DNA from: Camellia lanceoleosa
Lineage: Eukaryota > Streptophyta > Magnoliopsida > Ericales > Theaceae
Direction: 5' to 3'
Assembly (NCBI GenBank): GCA_025200525.1
Contig: CM045759.1
Span: forward strand, 7,626,001 to 7,690,000
Length of the DNA: 64,000 nt
Positions 54,324-64,000 of this stretch are shown one piece after another (positions within the stretch are counted from its first letter, which is position 1; each line of letters opens with the position of its first letter). The notes under the pieces are model-generated. The model was not told where the DNA came from and did not search any database. It saw only the letters and a program-made list of their open reading frames with translations. The position numbers and the translations under genes were made by a program.

Positions 54324-55611
54324 TTAGGTGTCCCTGCGCCCCCTCCCAGAGCTAGTCGAAGCCTCTGATGCCAAGCTGGGCCCAATTTGTGCCTCTTCAT
54401 TGAGCCAATCCAAGCACTCGTCAGACAAAGTGCAACTGAAAGTGGGAGCGGGGGCCAGGAGCTCTCTAGTCCTCCATGCTGTGGCATACCGGGCAAGCTG
54501 TGCGCCTCGGACCGGGAATGCAGCCGGGTACTCTATCCCCTCTGGCGGGCAAGTCTGATCATGACCAAACTGGCGTTGGAACCGGAACGGAAAGTAGAAC
54601 ACACAGTGGGTCAGGCCAATCAATTGGATTCCGGTCTGCCGGGACATGCTATAGCTCATCGCCGGGAGATTGAGCCAAGGACAGCGCCAAGCAATGCAAT
54701 CTGCAGACAAATTGCACATCCAGCCGAACCACCATCCCTCATCAAGGGCATCGACTAGGCCTTGTTGAAAGAAGTAGCCGCGAGCTGAGTAGGCTGAGCA
54801 AGAGTCCACAACCTGCAATTTGTCCATCAACCATACCTGGGGAGGGATGAAAAATGAGAGAATAAAGAATAGAGAGATGTACGATAAGAGAAAAGTAAAA
54901 AAAGGGTTTTGCGAGAAAAATCGAGCCTGAGGGCCGAGTGATGTGAACAATACATATGTGAGATTGGGTGGGAAACATTACCTGCAGCAGTAGTGGACTC
55001 CCCGCAAATCTGGTTGTCTCCTGGCAATAGAAAGCATCCAAGCCCATCAGTGTCTTGGCCAATGTCATGGCGATGCAGTTCTTTCCTTCCTTCAAGCCTA
55101 GAGCAACTTCAATCAGACGAATGCTAGATCCACTAAAGCCTGGGGCAAGCAAAAAGTGAGATGGCATGCACAAGCAAAGCGCATGTTGCCGAAAACCTTG
55201 CCAATGATGGTTGCCGCGGTCACCGGCATCAGAAAAGCGATGAATCAAGCCGAGGATGTTCAGTTCCCCGTTACAGATCAGAGACTGAGCGTCATGCATG
55301 GTGAGCCCACACATCCGCACTAAAGCTTGGCCGTGACCAAAGCGAAACTAAGGCAAAATCTCTTCGTGGCGTTCAGACTCCACCAAAGCTTGAAAATCTT
55401 CAAAAGTTGGACATACCTCTTGCCCGCCGAAGCTAAAAACATGTGTCACCGGGTTCCAAAACCTCGTCGCGGCATGAAGGAAGGGAAGGTGCAGCGGAGT
55501 ACGGCTCAGCGTGAATAGTGCATTCAAGCCGAAGCCCCGGAAGTTCAACTTTTCCGAGCCATCTAGAGAAGCGATCCAAGCTGCGAGATTTTCAATGAGA
55601 AACGCCTCCAT
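54324..55611 (-). pseudogene. DUF7745-like antisense gene of element 1, nearly intact
   Basis: Two exons, 54982-55611 (630 nt) and 54324-54836 (513 nt with stop), with a 145-bp intron that has GTAATG donor and CCCCAG acceptor on the minus strand. Both exons are multiples of three, giving 380 residues from ATG 55609-55611 (MEAFLIENLAAW). Only one defect is seen, a TAG at 55348-55350 after EEILP, where the element 2 copy has Gln. Exon 1 has ATRFWNPVTHVFSFGGQEVCPTFEDFQ and LAKTLMGLDAFYC. Exon 2 has the EGWWFGWMCNLSADCIAWRCPW and RFQRQFGHDQTCPPEG stretches and a Ser/Arg-rich end. The layout fits DUF7745 proteins of plants. The function is unknown; the pattern W/F-P-THVF-FGGQE-CPT-EDF also resembles the PMD core. 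Confidence 0.82.
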
Positions 55612-55656
55612 TTTGGTGCAAAATTGAGATGAAATGAATCAACCACGAGGCTAGGA

Positions 55657-55765
55657 CTTTTAAAGAGGATAAGACACTGTTCGGGGGACACGTGTCGAAA
55701 AGTTGGTGATTGCTGAGCTAGGTGGTCGGCCGGCCACCTTTTCTGGTAGGCCGACCACCTCTCTC
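55657..55765 (-). promoter_or_regulatory. Promoter of antisense DUF7745 gene, element 1
   Basis: Minus-strand TTTAAAAG lies at about 55657-55664. GGTGGTCGGCCGGCCACC is at 55722-55739 and a GGCCGACCACC at 55747. The T variant is the one also seen in this element's 5' LTR at 5310. Confidence 0.68.
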
Positions 55766-55924
55766 CCCTCTAATGCAAAAAGCTGGTCAGCCATGCTGCA
55801 AAGTGTGTCTTTGGTCCTGTTCTACCCTCTAGAAGAAAGTTCCTAGCATTTCCATGCATCGGGAGTGTCGAAGGCCTCCATTTCCCTCTGTTTCGGATGC
55901 GTTCTGTCACCCAGATCGTCCGAA

Positions 55925-56125
55925 ATACACTTTGTTTATAGAGTTGTTGTTAAGTCTTGCTTATCGAGTTGTTGCTTTGTTTGTCGAGCTGTTTTGTTTA
56001 TCAAATCTTGTTTATCAAAGTTGTCGGGCTTTGTATTTTGAGTCGTTACTCTTTATTTAAATCAACCTTGTTGTGTCTTGCCTATCGAGTTGTAAACTTG
56101 CTAAGATTCTGTTATTTCTTAGTGA
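55925..56125. repeat. Degenerate TTATCGAGTTGT repeats between the antisense genes, element 1
   Basis: TTATCGAGTTGT, TTGTCGAGCTG and similar phrases recur about seven times, as at 13530-13760 in element 2. The remainder up to 56406 is T/A-rich 3' flank of the PMD gene with nothing recognisable. Confidence 0.55.
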
Positions 56126-56406
56126 GTTAAGTTGTTTAGTTTGTTGTGTCGGTTCACTACCTGCCTTGGCAAATACACAAATGCACAATTCCATTCAATC
56201 TCATTTTTGTGCAAAATGATGCGATGCGATGCTAAGAACATAAAATACAACACTATTTCAAAAGCTGTTTCATTCCATCATGCTTCCTTTGTTACAATAT
56301 TTTACAACAAGGGTACAAGTTTTACAGAAAATAAAACTGCCTAATAATGTACAATGTGCTACAACTACTAGTAAAAAAGGCAAATAAAACAGGAACATCT
56401 ATGCTC

Positions 56407-59400
56407 TCAAGTGCAAGAATAAGAGGCCCTCTTCGTCCTCTTCGGCTGAGAAGTCCCTGCACTATCTCCGCTAGCACCATCATCAGAATCAGAGCTGCCA
56501 TCCTCGGAACCCTCCTCGGCATCACCTCCATCTTCAGAACCAAACTCAGAGTCCTCCTCTCTGCCTGCAGATGTCTCGGACTGAGGATGCGCGGACTCCT
56601 CCTCCTCGCTGGCCTCCTCCTCTATGACATGCGCTCTGCATCTGCGAAACGGCCTGCCTCGCCCAGCTCCTCGAGAAAGCCTAGATGGCCCGGCTCCTCG
56701 AGAAGGCCTGGATGGCCCAGCTCCTCGAGAAGGCCTAGATAGCCTGGCCTGTGGCTGAGCATATGCCAGAGGCATCTGAAAATAAAGAGTGCAATTCGAA
56801 TACATCAGCTCAAATATGTATATCAGATGCAGATACGAGAAAAACTTCATGAAGTGGGTGCATGTAGATGCAGTACGTAAGTGTCGTGTGTGTCAGATGT
56901 GCTCTACACAGGTAGCCTATCAATGCAGTAAAATGTTCAAGATCAGCATGTCATCAAAAGTATGATAAATGCAAGAAAACTAAAGAGTACCTGGACACCC
57001 ATGATGGACAACTGTGTCTCTCTCCGCAGTACCATACCCTCGAGTGAGGCCATCAACCCGAGCATCTCATCCATATACTCGACAGGAGGCTGCAGACGCA
57101 AATGCAAGATTATCAATAAAGGAATGAATGTCCAAGTATCTGAGTGATAAATCAAAGCTGTAAAACATACTGGTGGCGAGTCAAGGTCTCTGACATATCG
57201 GTGATCAGGCATCGGAGGCTCTATCAGAATCGGGTAGGAAGCCCCATATCTCCATCCCGTCAATTCAGTCGGGATATCTGGCCACCCAGCATGATGATCA
57301 GTCGGAGGAATCGGGGGAACCAATCCACCCCCACCTCTAGATGTGCCAGCCCTGCTGGTGGAAGGGACATCTGCAACCCGAGCCCGACTCGATGACGGCA
57401 TACCCGCAGACCTCCTCGTGGGAGTACGAACACACATTAATGGGGGCATCAAGTATGTGTGACAATAGATCGCATACTCCCCCTGCTCCAAATGTAGTAA
57501 AGCATCGGTACCCAGCATGGCGGTAATAGCCTCCTGGAGAGGGAGCCCATCAGTGGTCTACATATCATCTGGGGGTGCTGAGGGGATGTCCTGAGTAGGG
57601 TAGCCCCATATCTGATGCAAGAAGCGATCCCCCAAAAACCATGCTCTACCAACTAGCCCCTCGAATAGGATCCTATACTGGGAGACGCCCCATGCTCCAG
57701 CAAACTGAAAGCGCATGTCTCTACCTAAAGGCGCCCAGGGCTGCCACGTGATCTGCAAATGACCAATGCATAAGCCGATCAGATATCAGAAATATGCAAG
57801 ACAAATCAAAGATGGAAATATGAAGAATTGAGAATTTTGGTAGTACCTCGGTCGTCTGCACCGTGTCAACGTACTACCATAAGTAGAGGAGAGACTCCCG
57901 AGGTCTCGACCGGTACTGGCCGTCGAATACAAGTGAGTAAGGGATCGTGAGGGGCACCTCCACCTCAAGCTCTGGGGCTAGCGTCGGGAAGTACGCAAAA
58001 ACCCATAGCTGTGGGAAACAGTGCAATAACCATCAGAATACAGAATGCTAAGCGCAGAATGTAAACATAAAATGTTGAGTGCAGAATGTGAGTGCATGAT
58101 GTAAAGTGTGCCGAGTGTGCAATGTACAGATAATGAAAAGCAGAAATGTAAATCAATAGGGCAGAAAGTACCTCCCAGGCTCTCCAATAGCCGCCGACTA
58201 TGTTCCCCCATCCGTGGGAGGTCGCGCTCATGTAGCAATAAAGAGTAGCCAGGCTAGCGCCACCCCAATCATATCGGCTAACCTATGATAGGTACACTAG
58301 AGCACTCAACAGATAGAGCCCGACAGTGTTCCCCCTATCGGCAAACAGAGTGGTCCCGAAGAGGAACATCAAAAATCCGCGGGTGTACTGTGCTACCTCC
58401 TCAGGAGTCTCAGGCTCCATCTCCACCCTCTTGAAATGTGAAGAAAACCAAGTATATCGGACTCTGCCCGAAGATCTGTCAACTGGTGGGCGAGCTCCCA
58501 ATAAGTAGATCCAGGTAGCCTCCCATTGGCCCATGTCCTCGTCATATGGGATTGCCCAGCCTCCCACATCAAGGCCTGTCAATACAGCGAAGTCAAACGG
58601 GGTCATCGTTATGTCCTCGGTAGCAGAAAAATAGAAGGAGTTGGTGGTGTCCCACCATCTCTCTACCAAGGCACCCATCAGTGTCCTACTAGCGGGATAG
58701 CGAGATATCCCAGTGCAGAAGGGCCCAAACCTTGCCAAGTCAACCAAATCCCGGACAGCCTCCGGGAGCTCTACATACCACTCTCTCGCCGCAATAGAGC
58801 CATATCCTCGCGCAGTGTGAGAAGTCACCTGCATTCAGCATGAACACATGTATTCAGTTTCAGAATGAAATATATAAGCTGCGTGCAAATCAAATGAATA
58901 AGTTGCGTGCAAATGAAATGTATGAGCTGTGTGCAAAATCAAATCAAATACAGAATCTGGGCTGTGTGTTCAGAAAATTCAAAGTATGAGCCGTGTGTTC
59001 AGAATTCAAGTGTTTGGGCTGCGTGTTCAACTATTCAATCAGTGTGTGCTGTGTGTTCACCTCAACAACGAGCTGTATGTTCGACATCGAGTGTTTGGGC
59101 TGCGTGTTCAATGTTCTACAAAGTGTGTGATGTGTGTTCACCCCAACAATGAGCCGTGTGTTCATAGTTCAAGTGTTTGGGCTGCGTGTTCAACCTCCTA
59201 CAAAGTGTGTGCTGTGTGTCCACCCCAACAATGAGCCGTGTGTTCAGAGTTCAAGTGTTTGAGCTGCGTGTTCAACTCTCAATCAGTGTGTGCTATGTGT
59301 TCACCTTAACAATGAGCCGTGTGTTCACAATTCAAGTGTTTGGGCTGCGTGTTCAACTCTCAATCAGTGTGTGCTGTGTGTTCACCTTAACAATGAGCCG

Positions 59401-60359
59401 TGTGTTCAGAATTGAAGTGTTTGGGCTACGTGTTCAACTATTCAATCAGTGTGTGTTGTGTGTTCACCTCAACAACGAGCTGTGTGTTCAACATCGAGTG
59501 TTTGGGCTGCGTGTTCAATCTTCTACAAAGTGTGTGCTGTGTGTTCACCTCAACAACGAGCCATGTGTTCGACATCAAGTGTTTGGGCTGCGTGTTCAAC
59601 CTTCTACAAAGTGTGTGCTGTGTGTTCACCCCAACAATGAGCCGTGTGTTCAGAGTTCAAGTGTTTGGGCTGCGTGTTCAACCTTCTACAAAGTGTGTGC
59701 TGTGTGTCCACCCTAACAATGAGCCATGTGTTCAGAGTTCAAGTGTTTGGGCTGCGTGTTCAACTCTCAATCAGTGTGTGCTGTGTGTTCACCTTAACAA
59801 TGAGCCGTGTGTTCACAATTCAAGTGTTTGGGCTGTATGTTCAACTATTTAATCAGTGTGTGCTGAGTGTTCATCTCGACAATGAGTCGTGCGTTCAGAA
59901 TTCAAGTGTTTGGGCTGCATGTTCAACTCTTAACAAGTGTGTGATGTGTGTTCACAATCAAATAGGGGCTTTAGGTTCAGAAATTCAAAGTGATTGAGCT
60001 GTGTGTTCAAAATGCAAATAGGATACTGTGTTGTAAACCAAGTGTTCAGGACGAGCAGATAAGCATACAAAGCATGAAATGCACGGAAAACGCAGAATAC
60101 ATTGCAGAAAATGTAGAAGTGAAGTACATACCTCTCGTGCCTGATAAGAGAGGTGGGACTCTGGCTCCTGCAGTAGTAGATCTACAGGCGATCGCTCATC
60201 GAAGTCAGTAAAGTGGTAGAAAATGGCTCGATGGAGGATGTGCGCCGGAGGGTCATACCTCTCGGGAATAAATGGCCGAATCCTCGAGGGTGAAGACATA
60301 ATGTCTGGCTCACCCCCGGCACCTGGAGGACCTCCGCCCTGAGGAAAATGACCTGGCAT
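56407..60359 (-). pseudogene. Plant mobile domain (PMD)-like antisense gene of element 1, best-preserved copy
   Basis: Six exons with GT-AG introns: 60132-60359 (228 nt), 58172-58828 (657), 57847-58008 (162), 57171-57752 (582), 56991-57089 (99) and 56407-56775 (369 with stop). All are multiples of three, giving 698 residues. ATG is at 60357-60359 (MPGHFPQGGGPPGAGG). The PMD core is in exon 2 (ALVERWWDTTNSF about residue 130, TMTPFDFAVLTGL about 150, QYTRGFLMFLFGTTLF, YDWGGASLATLYCYM). Exon 4 has TWQPWAPLG and GRAWFLGDRFLHQ. Exon 6 has SRGAGPSRP repeats, an AT-hook-like RGRP, an acidic Ser/Glu/Asp tract and a basic PKRTKR near the end, as expected of a nuclear DNA-associated protein. Three TAG stops remain (58283, 57874, 57558). 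Intron 1 (1303 bp) is mostly satellite. Confidence 0.85.
58965..60010. repeat. Intron-1 satellite: 81-bp units of three GTGTTCA monomers, element 1
   Basis: GAGCCGTGTGTTC and variants recur near 58988, 59070, 59151, 59233, 59314, 59395, 59478, 59560, 59640, 59722, 59803 and 59884, so the unit is 81-82 bp with about 12 copies. Each unit has three GTGTTCA sites about 27 bp apart: GTGTTCAGAATTCAAGTGT, GTGTTCAACTCTCAATCAG and GTGTTCACCTTAACAATGAG. The unit is 27 codons long, which explains long open frames on the plus strand. Confidence 0.9.
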
Positions 60360-60698
60360 TTCAAAAAATCTGCAAAAGGAGCAAAAAATGAGCAAAATGG
60401 AAAAAAGTCAACAAAAGTCAACTCTCGGGAAATGGAAAAGTCAACAAAAGTCAACTCCTGAGAAAATCTTCCAAATATTGAGACAAACTCACCTCAAGTG
60501 GTGAAAATGAGAAAAGAAGCTCCGAAACCAAGATTTAATCGGTTCAAAGTGAAGAGAATTGAAAGTTTTCGCGAAACAACTTGGCGTAGGACGTTGGAAA
60601 ATGCGTATGGAGTACAGATCTGAGGAAGAAAATGGTTTGGGAAGGAGGAGAAGGCAGTTTCGGACTTTTTCTGAGTAAAAGTGCTTTGGATAAGCACA

Positions 60699-60840
60699 TT
60701 TAAAGAAACAAGAGCAAAAAGACCAAATCGCCCTTGGGATGGCTAGGTGGCCACGCCACCTTTTTCAGCAGTCAGCCACCCCCTTGCCTCACCCCTGGTC
60801 GGTGGCCTCCAGTGGGCTCCAAACTTGGCCGGTGGTGTTC
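60699..60840 (-). promoter_or_regulatory. Promoter of antisense PMD gene, element 1
   Basis: Minus-strand TTTAAA at 60699-60704. GGTGGCCACGCCACC, a shortened inverted repeat, is at 60746-60760. CTGGTCGGTGGCCTCC and TTGGCCGGTGGTGTTCCC follow, as in the other PMD promoters. Confidence 0.6.
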
Positions 60841-61381
60841 CCAAGGTGGTCTCCAAGCTCTCTGCAAATTTTGGTAGTGATCGGAGTCCCCGGTACTCGA
60901 GAAAGTACAAAGAAAGTGCACTTTTCGTCACGAAATCCCTCCGCGGGAACTTCAACTCCAACTTTCGACGCGTGTTCCATTGTCACTCGCTAAGAGCAAG
61001 ATGTATCCTTTTTGAATATGTTGTGACCCCTCCGAGAGGTAAACCGGAGATCGCAATCGACCCACCTTTGTCGAAATTTGCATTGCTTTGCTCGTTGTTT
61101 TGTTTCAAAATGCGCATTCAAGTTTACACTTATCCTGCATTGTTATGCACGTCACTTGCATTCTTATGCACACCACTTGCACTGTTCTGCACGTTTCACG
61201 AGTATTGTCATACCCTTGTGCTTAACTTGCGTTGTCACGCGCGCTGCTTCTCGCATTACGATGCATTACTTCTCGCATTACAATGCACTCACCCATTAAC
61301 ACTGCGTTTGTCTGCATTCGATATCATGCTGAACATATGTTGCTAACTATGTTGTGCTTGTTGAGTTTCTTCCTTTTTCAG
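60841..61381. other. Region between PMD promoter and exon-like cassette, element 1
   Basis: No gene is recognised. ATGTATCCTTTTTGAA at about 61001 and the TCCGAGAGGTAAACC step at about 61031 are conserved in element 2. TGCATTG-rich DNA follows. Confidence 0.4.
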
Positions 61382-61438
61382 GCACGATATTGTATGTACG
61401 GTTCATTTGAGGCTGGTGCGACCAGACGAGCCGCACAG
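61382..61438 (+). other. Exon-like 19-codon cassette (element 1)
   Basis: 57 nt between CCTTTTTCAG and GTATTG, reading ARYCMYGSFEAGATRRAAQ on the sense strand. It is the open counterpart of 37406-37462. A further 3' splice-like TTCATTACAG lies about 135 bp downstream in both copies. Confidence 0.5.
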
Positions 61439-61760
61439 GTATTGTATCCCCTCCGTGTGAGACGTGGTGAGAATTCAATGATTCTCCGCATTCTTCAACT
61501 GCATGAAGTGTAGTATTTCTTTGCATTCTTGCTTAAAACTATTGCATCTATTGTGAATATTTGCTTCATTACAGCTTGCTGCTTCGCATGACCATTGAGT
61601 TACATCCAGCTTTGTGCATATCGCTTTGCATTTTGCCCCCTGCCTGCGGGCATGTTTCTTTGTTATCTTGTATGTTTGTCTAAGTCTTCGGCCTTGTCAA
61701 AAATGGGTCGTCTCTGGGCTTTGACATTCACTCCCGTCACTTATGACTTTCGAGTTCTAT

Positions 61761-61770
61761 CAAAGAAGGG
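61761..61770 (+). other. Polypurine tract of element 1
   Basis: CAAAGAAGGG, four bases before the 3' LTR; one base differs from the tracts of elements 2 and B. Confidence 0.78.
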
Positions 61771-61774
61771 TAAC

Positions 61775-64000
61775 TGTAGACACCCCATTTTTGACCGACC
61801 TTAAGACTTAGACGTCACCGATTGAGCGCTTGGTGATGTTGCATATTGTGCTCGTTCTGAGGTTGCGGAGTCTCGGCCGCGAGCCTTGCCTCCGGACTTC
61901 CGGACTCTTTTATGCTTTGCCTCGGTTTGCGAACCAGGCCCTGTTTTCTTTGTTTTCTCTTTTCGAAGGAAGGGAGAGGTCTCGTAGATCATCTCTCGGT
62001 GGCCATGGGCTATGTTTCGTGGTCATAGGCCATTTTTCCCGTTTGGAGCCCGGTTTTCGATTTTTCGGAGCCGTCGGCCGTGTGTCAAGGTTCGGGACCG
62101 CTTAACCACCTCCGTTTGCTCCGGTTTTTGGCATACACCTTGTTTCCTCCATTTTGAGGGACACTATGGCCCGAGAGACCAACTTCGTGGTCGAACGCCA
62201 CCTCCGATGCTTAACAGTCAGTTTTCAGGTCCCCGGACCACGCATTTTGGCCCCCGAACCCTCGTTTTGCATCGGTTAGGGTTCATTTTTGGCGGGGACC
62301 TTATTTTCATGGTTATGAAGATGGTAGGATGGTGGGAGGCCACCCTTTCCCCCGAAAAACCAGTTTTCTCATTTTCTCTCTCCTAAAGCCGGTTTTTCTG
62401 ACAGAAAACTGGTTTTTCTTACTTTTGAGTCACAATTTCTGAGTTTTCATACCACCATTGTGATCTACACACCTGGGAGGCCACCAATATGGGTAGGCCG
62501 ACCAGTAATTGTCCCTGACCCTTTTGAACCCCTATAAAAAGCTGGTTTTTCTCTCTCTTGGGTCACATTTTCTGGTTTTTGACCCTACAGCTGTGTTGCC
62601 CTTATCTGGGAGGCCACCTTTTTGGGGTGGCCGACCAGCAATTGTTGTTGACCCTTTTGACCCCTGGTCAGCCGACCAGGGGAGGTGGCCGGCCGGCCAC
62701 CTTGACCTTTTGAACCTGGTGGGCCAAGTTTGTCTCTTCAGGTGCATTCTAGCTGTGCCAGCTGTTTTGCACCAGATCCACTGCCCGAGGCTTTGTCCCT
62801 GTTTTGACCCCTTTAAAGGTGGTTTTTTCCCCCTTTGCTTGGCTTCAAGAGAGTTTGGCCCCTTTGGTCAAGCTTCTTGAGGAAGCTTGACCCTTTTGGG
62901 TTAGCTTCTTCAAGAAGCTTGACCCCTTTGGTCAAGCTTCCTTTAGAAGCCTTGAACCCCCCCTCCCTCTTTAGCTTCTCTAAGAAGCCTCACCCTTCTC
63001 CCTCTATATAACACACATTCCACCTCCATTGGAGAGGGTTAGAAGCTTTGGGCTGAGAATTATACATACAACCCTATATCTATCTACTCCAAGCCCCCAA
63101 ACACCTTGGTTCTTGGCCATTTTACCCTACACCTCATAGCCTACCACCTCCACCACTCATCCCAGCACCTTGGAGGCCATTTGTAAAGGTTGAAAGCTCA
63201 AAATCTTGGATCAAAAGCTGCTGGAAAGTTGCTCTTCAAGGGTAAGTCTCTATTTCCCTTTTTCTTGCCTTTTCTTGCTTCATCTATAAGCCAGACTTGC
63301 AAGCATTTCTGGACTTTGTCATAAACTAAAAAGTGTCATATTTTGAGCTCCTCTTGAAGATTGTATAAGGACACTTTTCTGTTTGAGGCCTCCTACACCC
63401 TTGCATGCTTTACCACTCTCCTACACCCGAGACTGATTCCAGGGCCTATTTGGTGGGTTTTAGGACTGTCATAACCCATTTCTAGAGTTGGTTTGGTCTT
63501 GCTAAGTGTCTACCTTGTAGGTGCTTAATAACCGCTTGTATGGCCCTTTAAAGGAACCCATTATTTTTGCATATGTTGGCTGCATTTTAGAAGTTATTTG
63601 GGCATATTTTGACATGTTTTGTTCACTGATTTTTTCTGGTTTGATGAGTTCTCATACGCTTCATATACATGCCGTGTAAACCATGTTTGCTAGTCAAAGT
63701 TGCATGCTATTTTAGTCCATCATGCTAGCATCTTTTTGTCATGCTTTGAACTAGAAATGTTCATGTTTTGGGACTGCCTTGGCTCTGTCTTTGTGCTTCA
63801 TAGTCAAATAATGCATGCTTTGTATAGTTATAAGTCAATACATGTGCCTAGTTTTGAGTTTCGGGGCTCATCTCATGCATCGGGTGCCATGTTTCCATGT
63901 TTCGGGACCTTTTAGCATCATATTTTAGTACTGGAATTTACATGTTCATAGGCCATCTCTCACTCTTTGCCATGCCTTGTTAGAGTGGCATTTGATGCCT
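61775..64000 (+). repeat. 3' LTR of element 1, cut by the window end
   Basis: It starts TGTAGACACCCC and matches 4401-7226. A 0.64-kb part present in the 5' LTR (about 6015-6655) is missing at about 63415-63428, where a second CTCCTACACCC appears. The TATA box is at 63006-63012, and inverted TTC/GAA repeats are at 62865-62960. The remainder of the LTR lies beyond the window. Confidence 0.93.
62684..62701. promoter_or_regulatory. LTR palindrome of element 1, perfect copy
   Basis: GGTGGCCGGCCGGCCACC, identical to the element 2 LTR palindrome and to the one before element 2's PMD gene. Its 5' LTR partner at 5310 has one C-to-T change. Confidence 0.75.

Larger units (their letters stand above)
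4401..64000 (+). mobile_element. Element 1: outermost Tat-clade Ty3/gypsy retrotransposon with two antisense genes
   Basis: The 5' LTR (4401-9174), PBS and leader are visible. The leader is interrupted at 9578 by element 2 and resumes at 43141. Then come gag-pol, an antisense DUF7745 gene, an antisense PMD gene, a PPT and a 3' LTR from 61775 that runs out of the window. Without inserted DNA the visible element is roughly 23 kb. The Tat assignment rests on the tRNA-Arg-type PBS, the second RNase H after the usual one, and the antisense genes between pol and the 3' LTR. The five bases before the element are CCAGC; the matching duplication would be outside the window. Stops and frameshifts make it non-functional. 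Confidence 0.9.

Noticed and set aside
59177..59997. Open frames of 117-179 codons across the PMD intron
   Set aside because: The satellite period of 81 bp is 27 codons, so any frame without a stop in one unit stays open. The peptide is a 27-residue repeat without known similarity.

Overview
The window is plant nuclear heterochromatin made almost entirely of nested LTR retrotransposons. I see no host single-copy gene, rRNA or tRNA gene. Plant origin follows from Ty3/gypsy elements of the Tat (Ogre/TatI-like) clade. The diagnostic features are LTRs of 3.5-4.8 kb starting TGTAGACACCCC, a primer binding site matching the 3' end of a tRNA-Arg, a gag-PR-RT-RNase H-IN order with a second (archaeal-type) RNase H, and extra antisense genes between pol and the 3' LTR. 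The two kinds of antisense gene, DUF7745-like and plant mobile domain (PMD)-like, are plant-specific families. A dicot is likely, but the species cannot be told.

Layout. (i) 1-2300: the pol end and a broken antisense DUF7745 exon of an element cut by the window edge (element 0). (ii) 2335-4400: unclassified AT-rich DNA and a probable reverse-oriented LINE tail. (iii) Element 1 (outermost) starts at 4401. Its 5' LTR is 4401-9174, its PBS and leader follow, and its internal region resumes at 43141 after an insertion. It then holds gag-pol 43632-53627 (many stops, four to five frameshifts, and a solo LTR 49458-51926 inside the second RNase H), the antisense DUF7745 gene 54324-55611, the antisense PMD gene 56407-60359, a PPT and a 3' LTR from 61775 past the window end. 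(iv) Element 2 (9579-43135, TSD CTTAT) sits in element 1's leader. It has lost the end of its 5' LTR, PBS, gag and pol but keeps both antisense genes (12283-17848). (v) Element B (22216-41343, TSD CACGC/CACAC) sits in element 2's 3' LTR. It keeps remnants of gag and pol and the PMD gene, and has lost nearly all of the DUF7745 gene.

How it may work together. Sense transcription from the LTR would make gag-pol. Each antisense gene has its own promoter. The six PMD exons and two DUF7745 exons are all a multiple of three long in the best copy. Introns survive retrotransposition because they are antisense to the genomic RNA. The most interesting signal is an 18-bp GC-rich palindrome found both in the LTR and 40-57 bp upstream of a TATA-like box in the antisense genes. 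Elements 1 and 2 carry one palindrome (GGTGGCCGGCCGGCCACC or close variants) in both places. Element B carries a different one (CGGCACAATATTGTGCCG or close variants) in both places. This looks like an element-specific regulator/site pair, possibly with one antisense protein as the regulator. A second signal is a 57-nt sense-strand exon-like cassette near the 3' end of all three elements whose differences fall mainly at codon third positions.

Every coding region here is damaged, so these are relics that report on an active family elsewhere in the genome.
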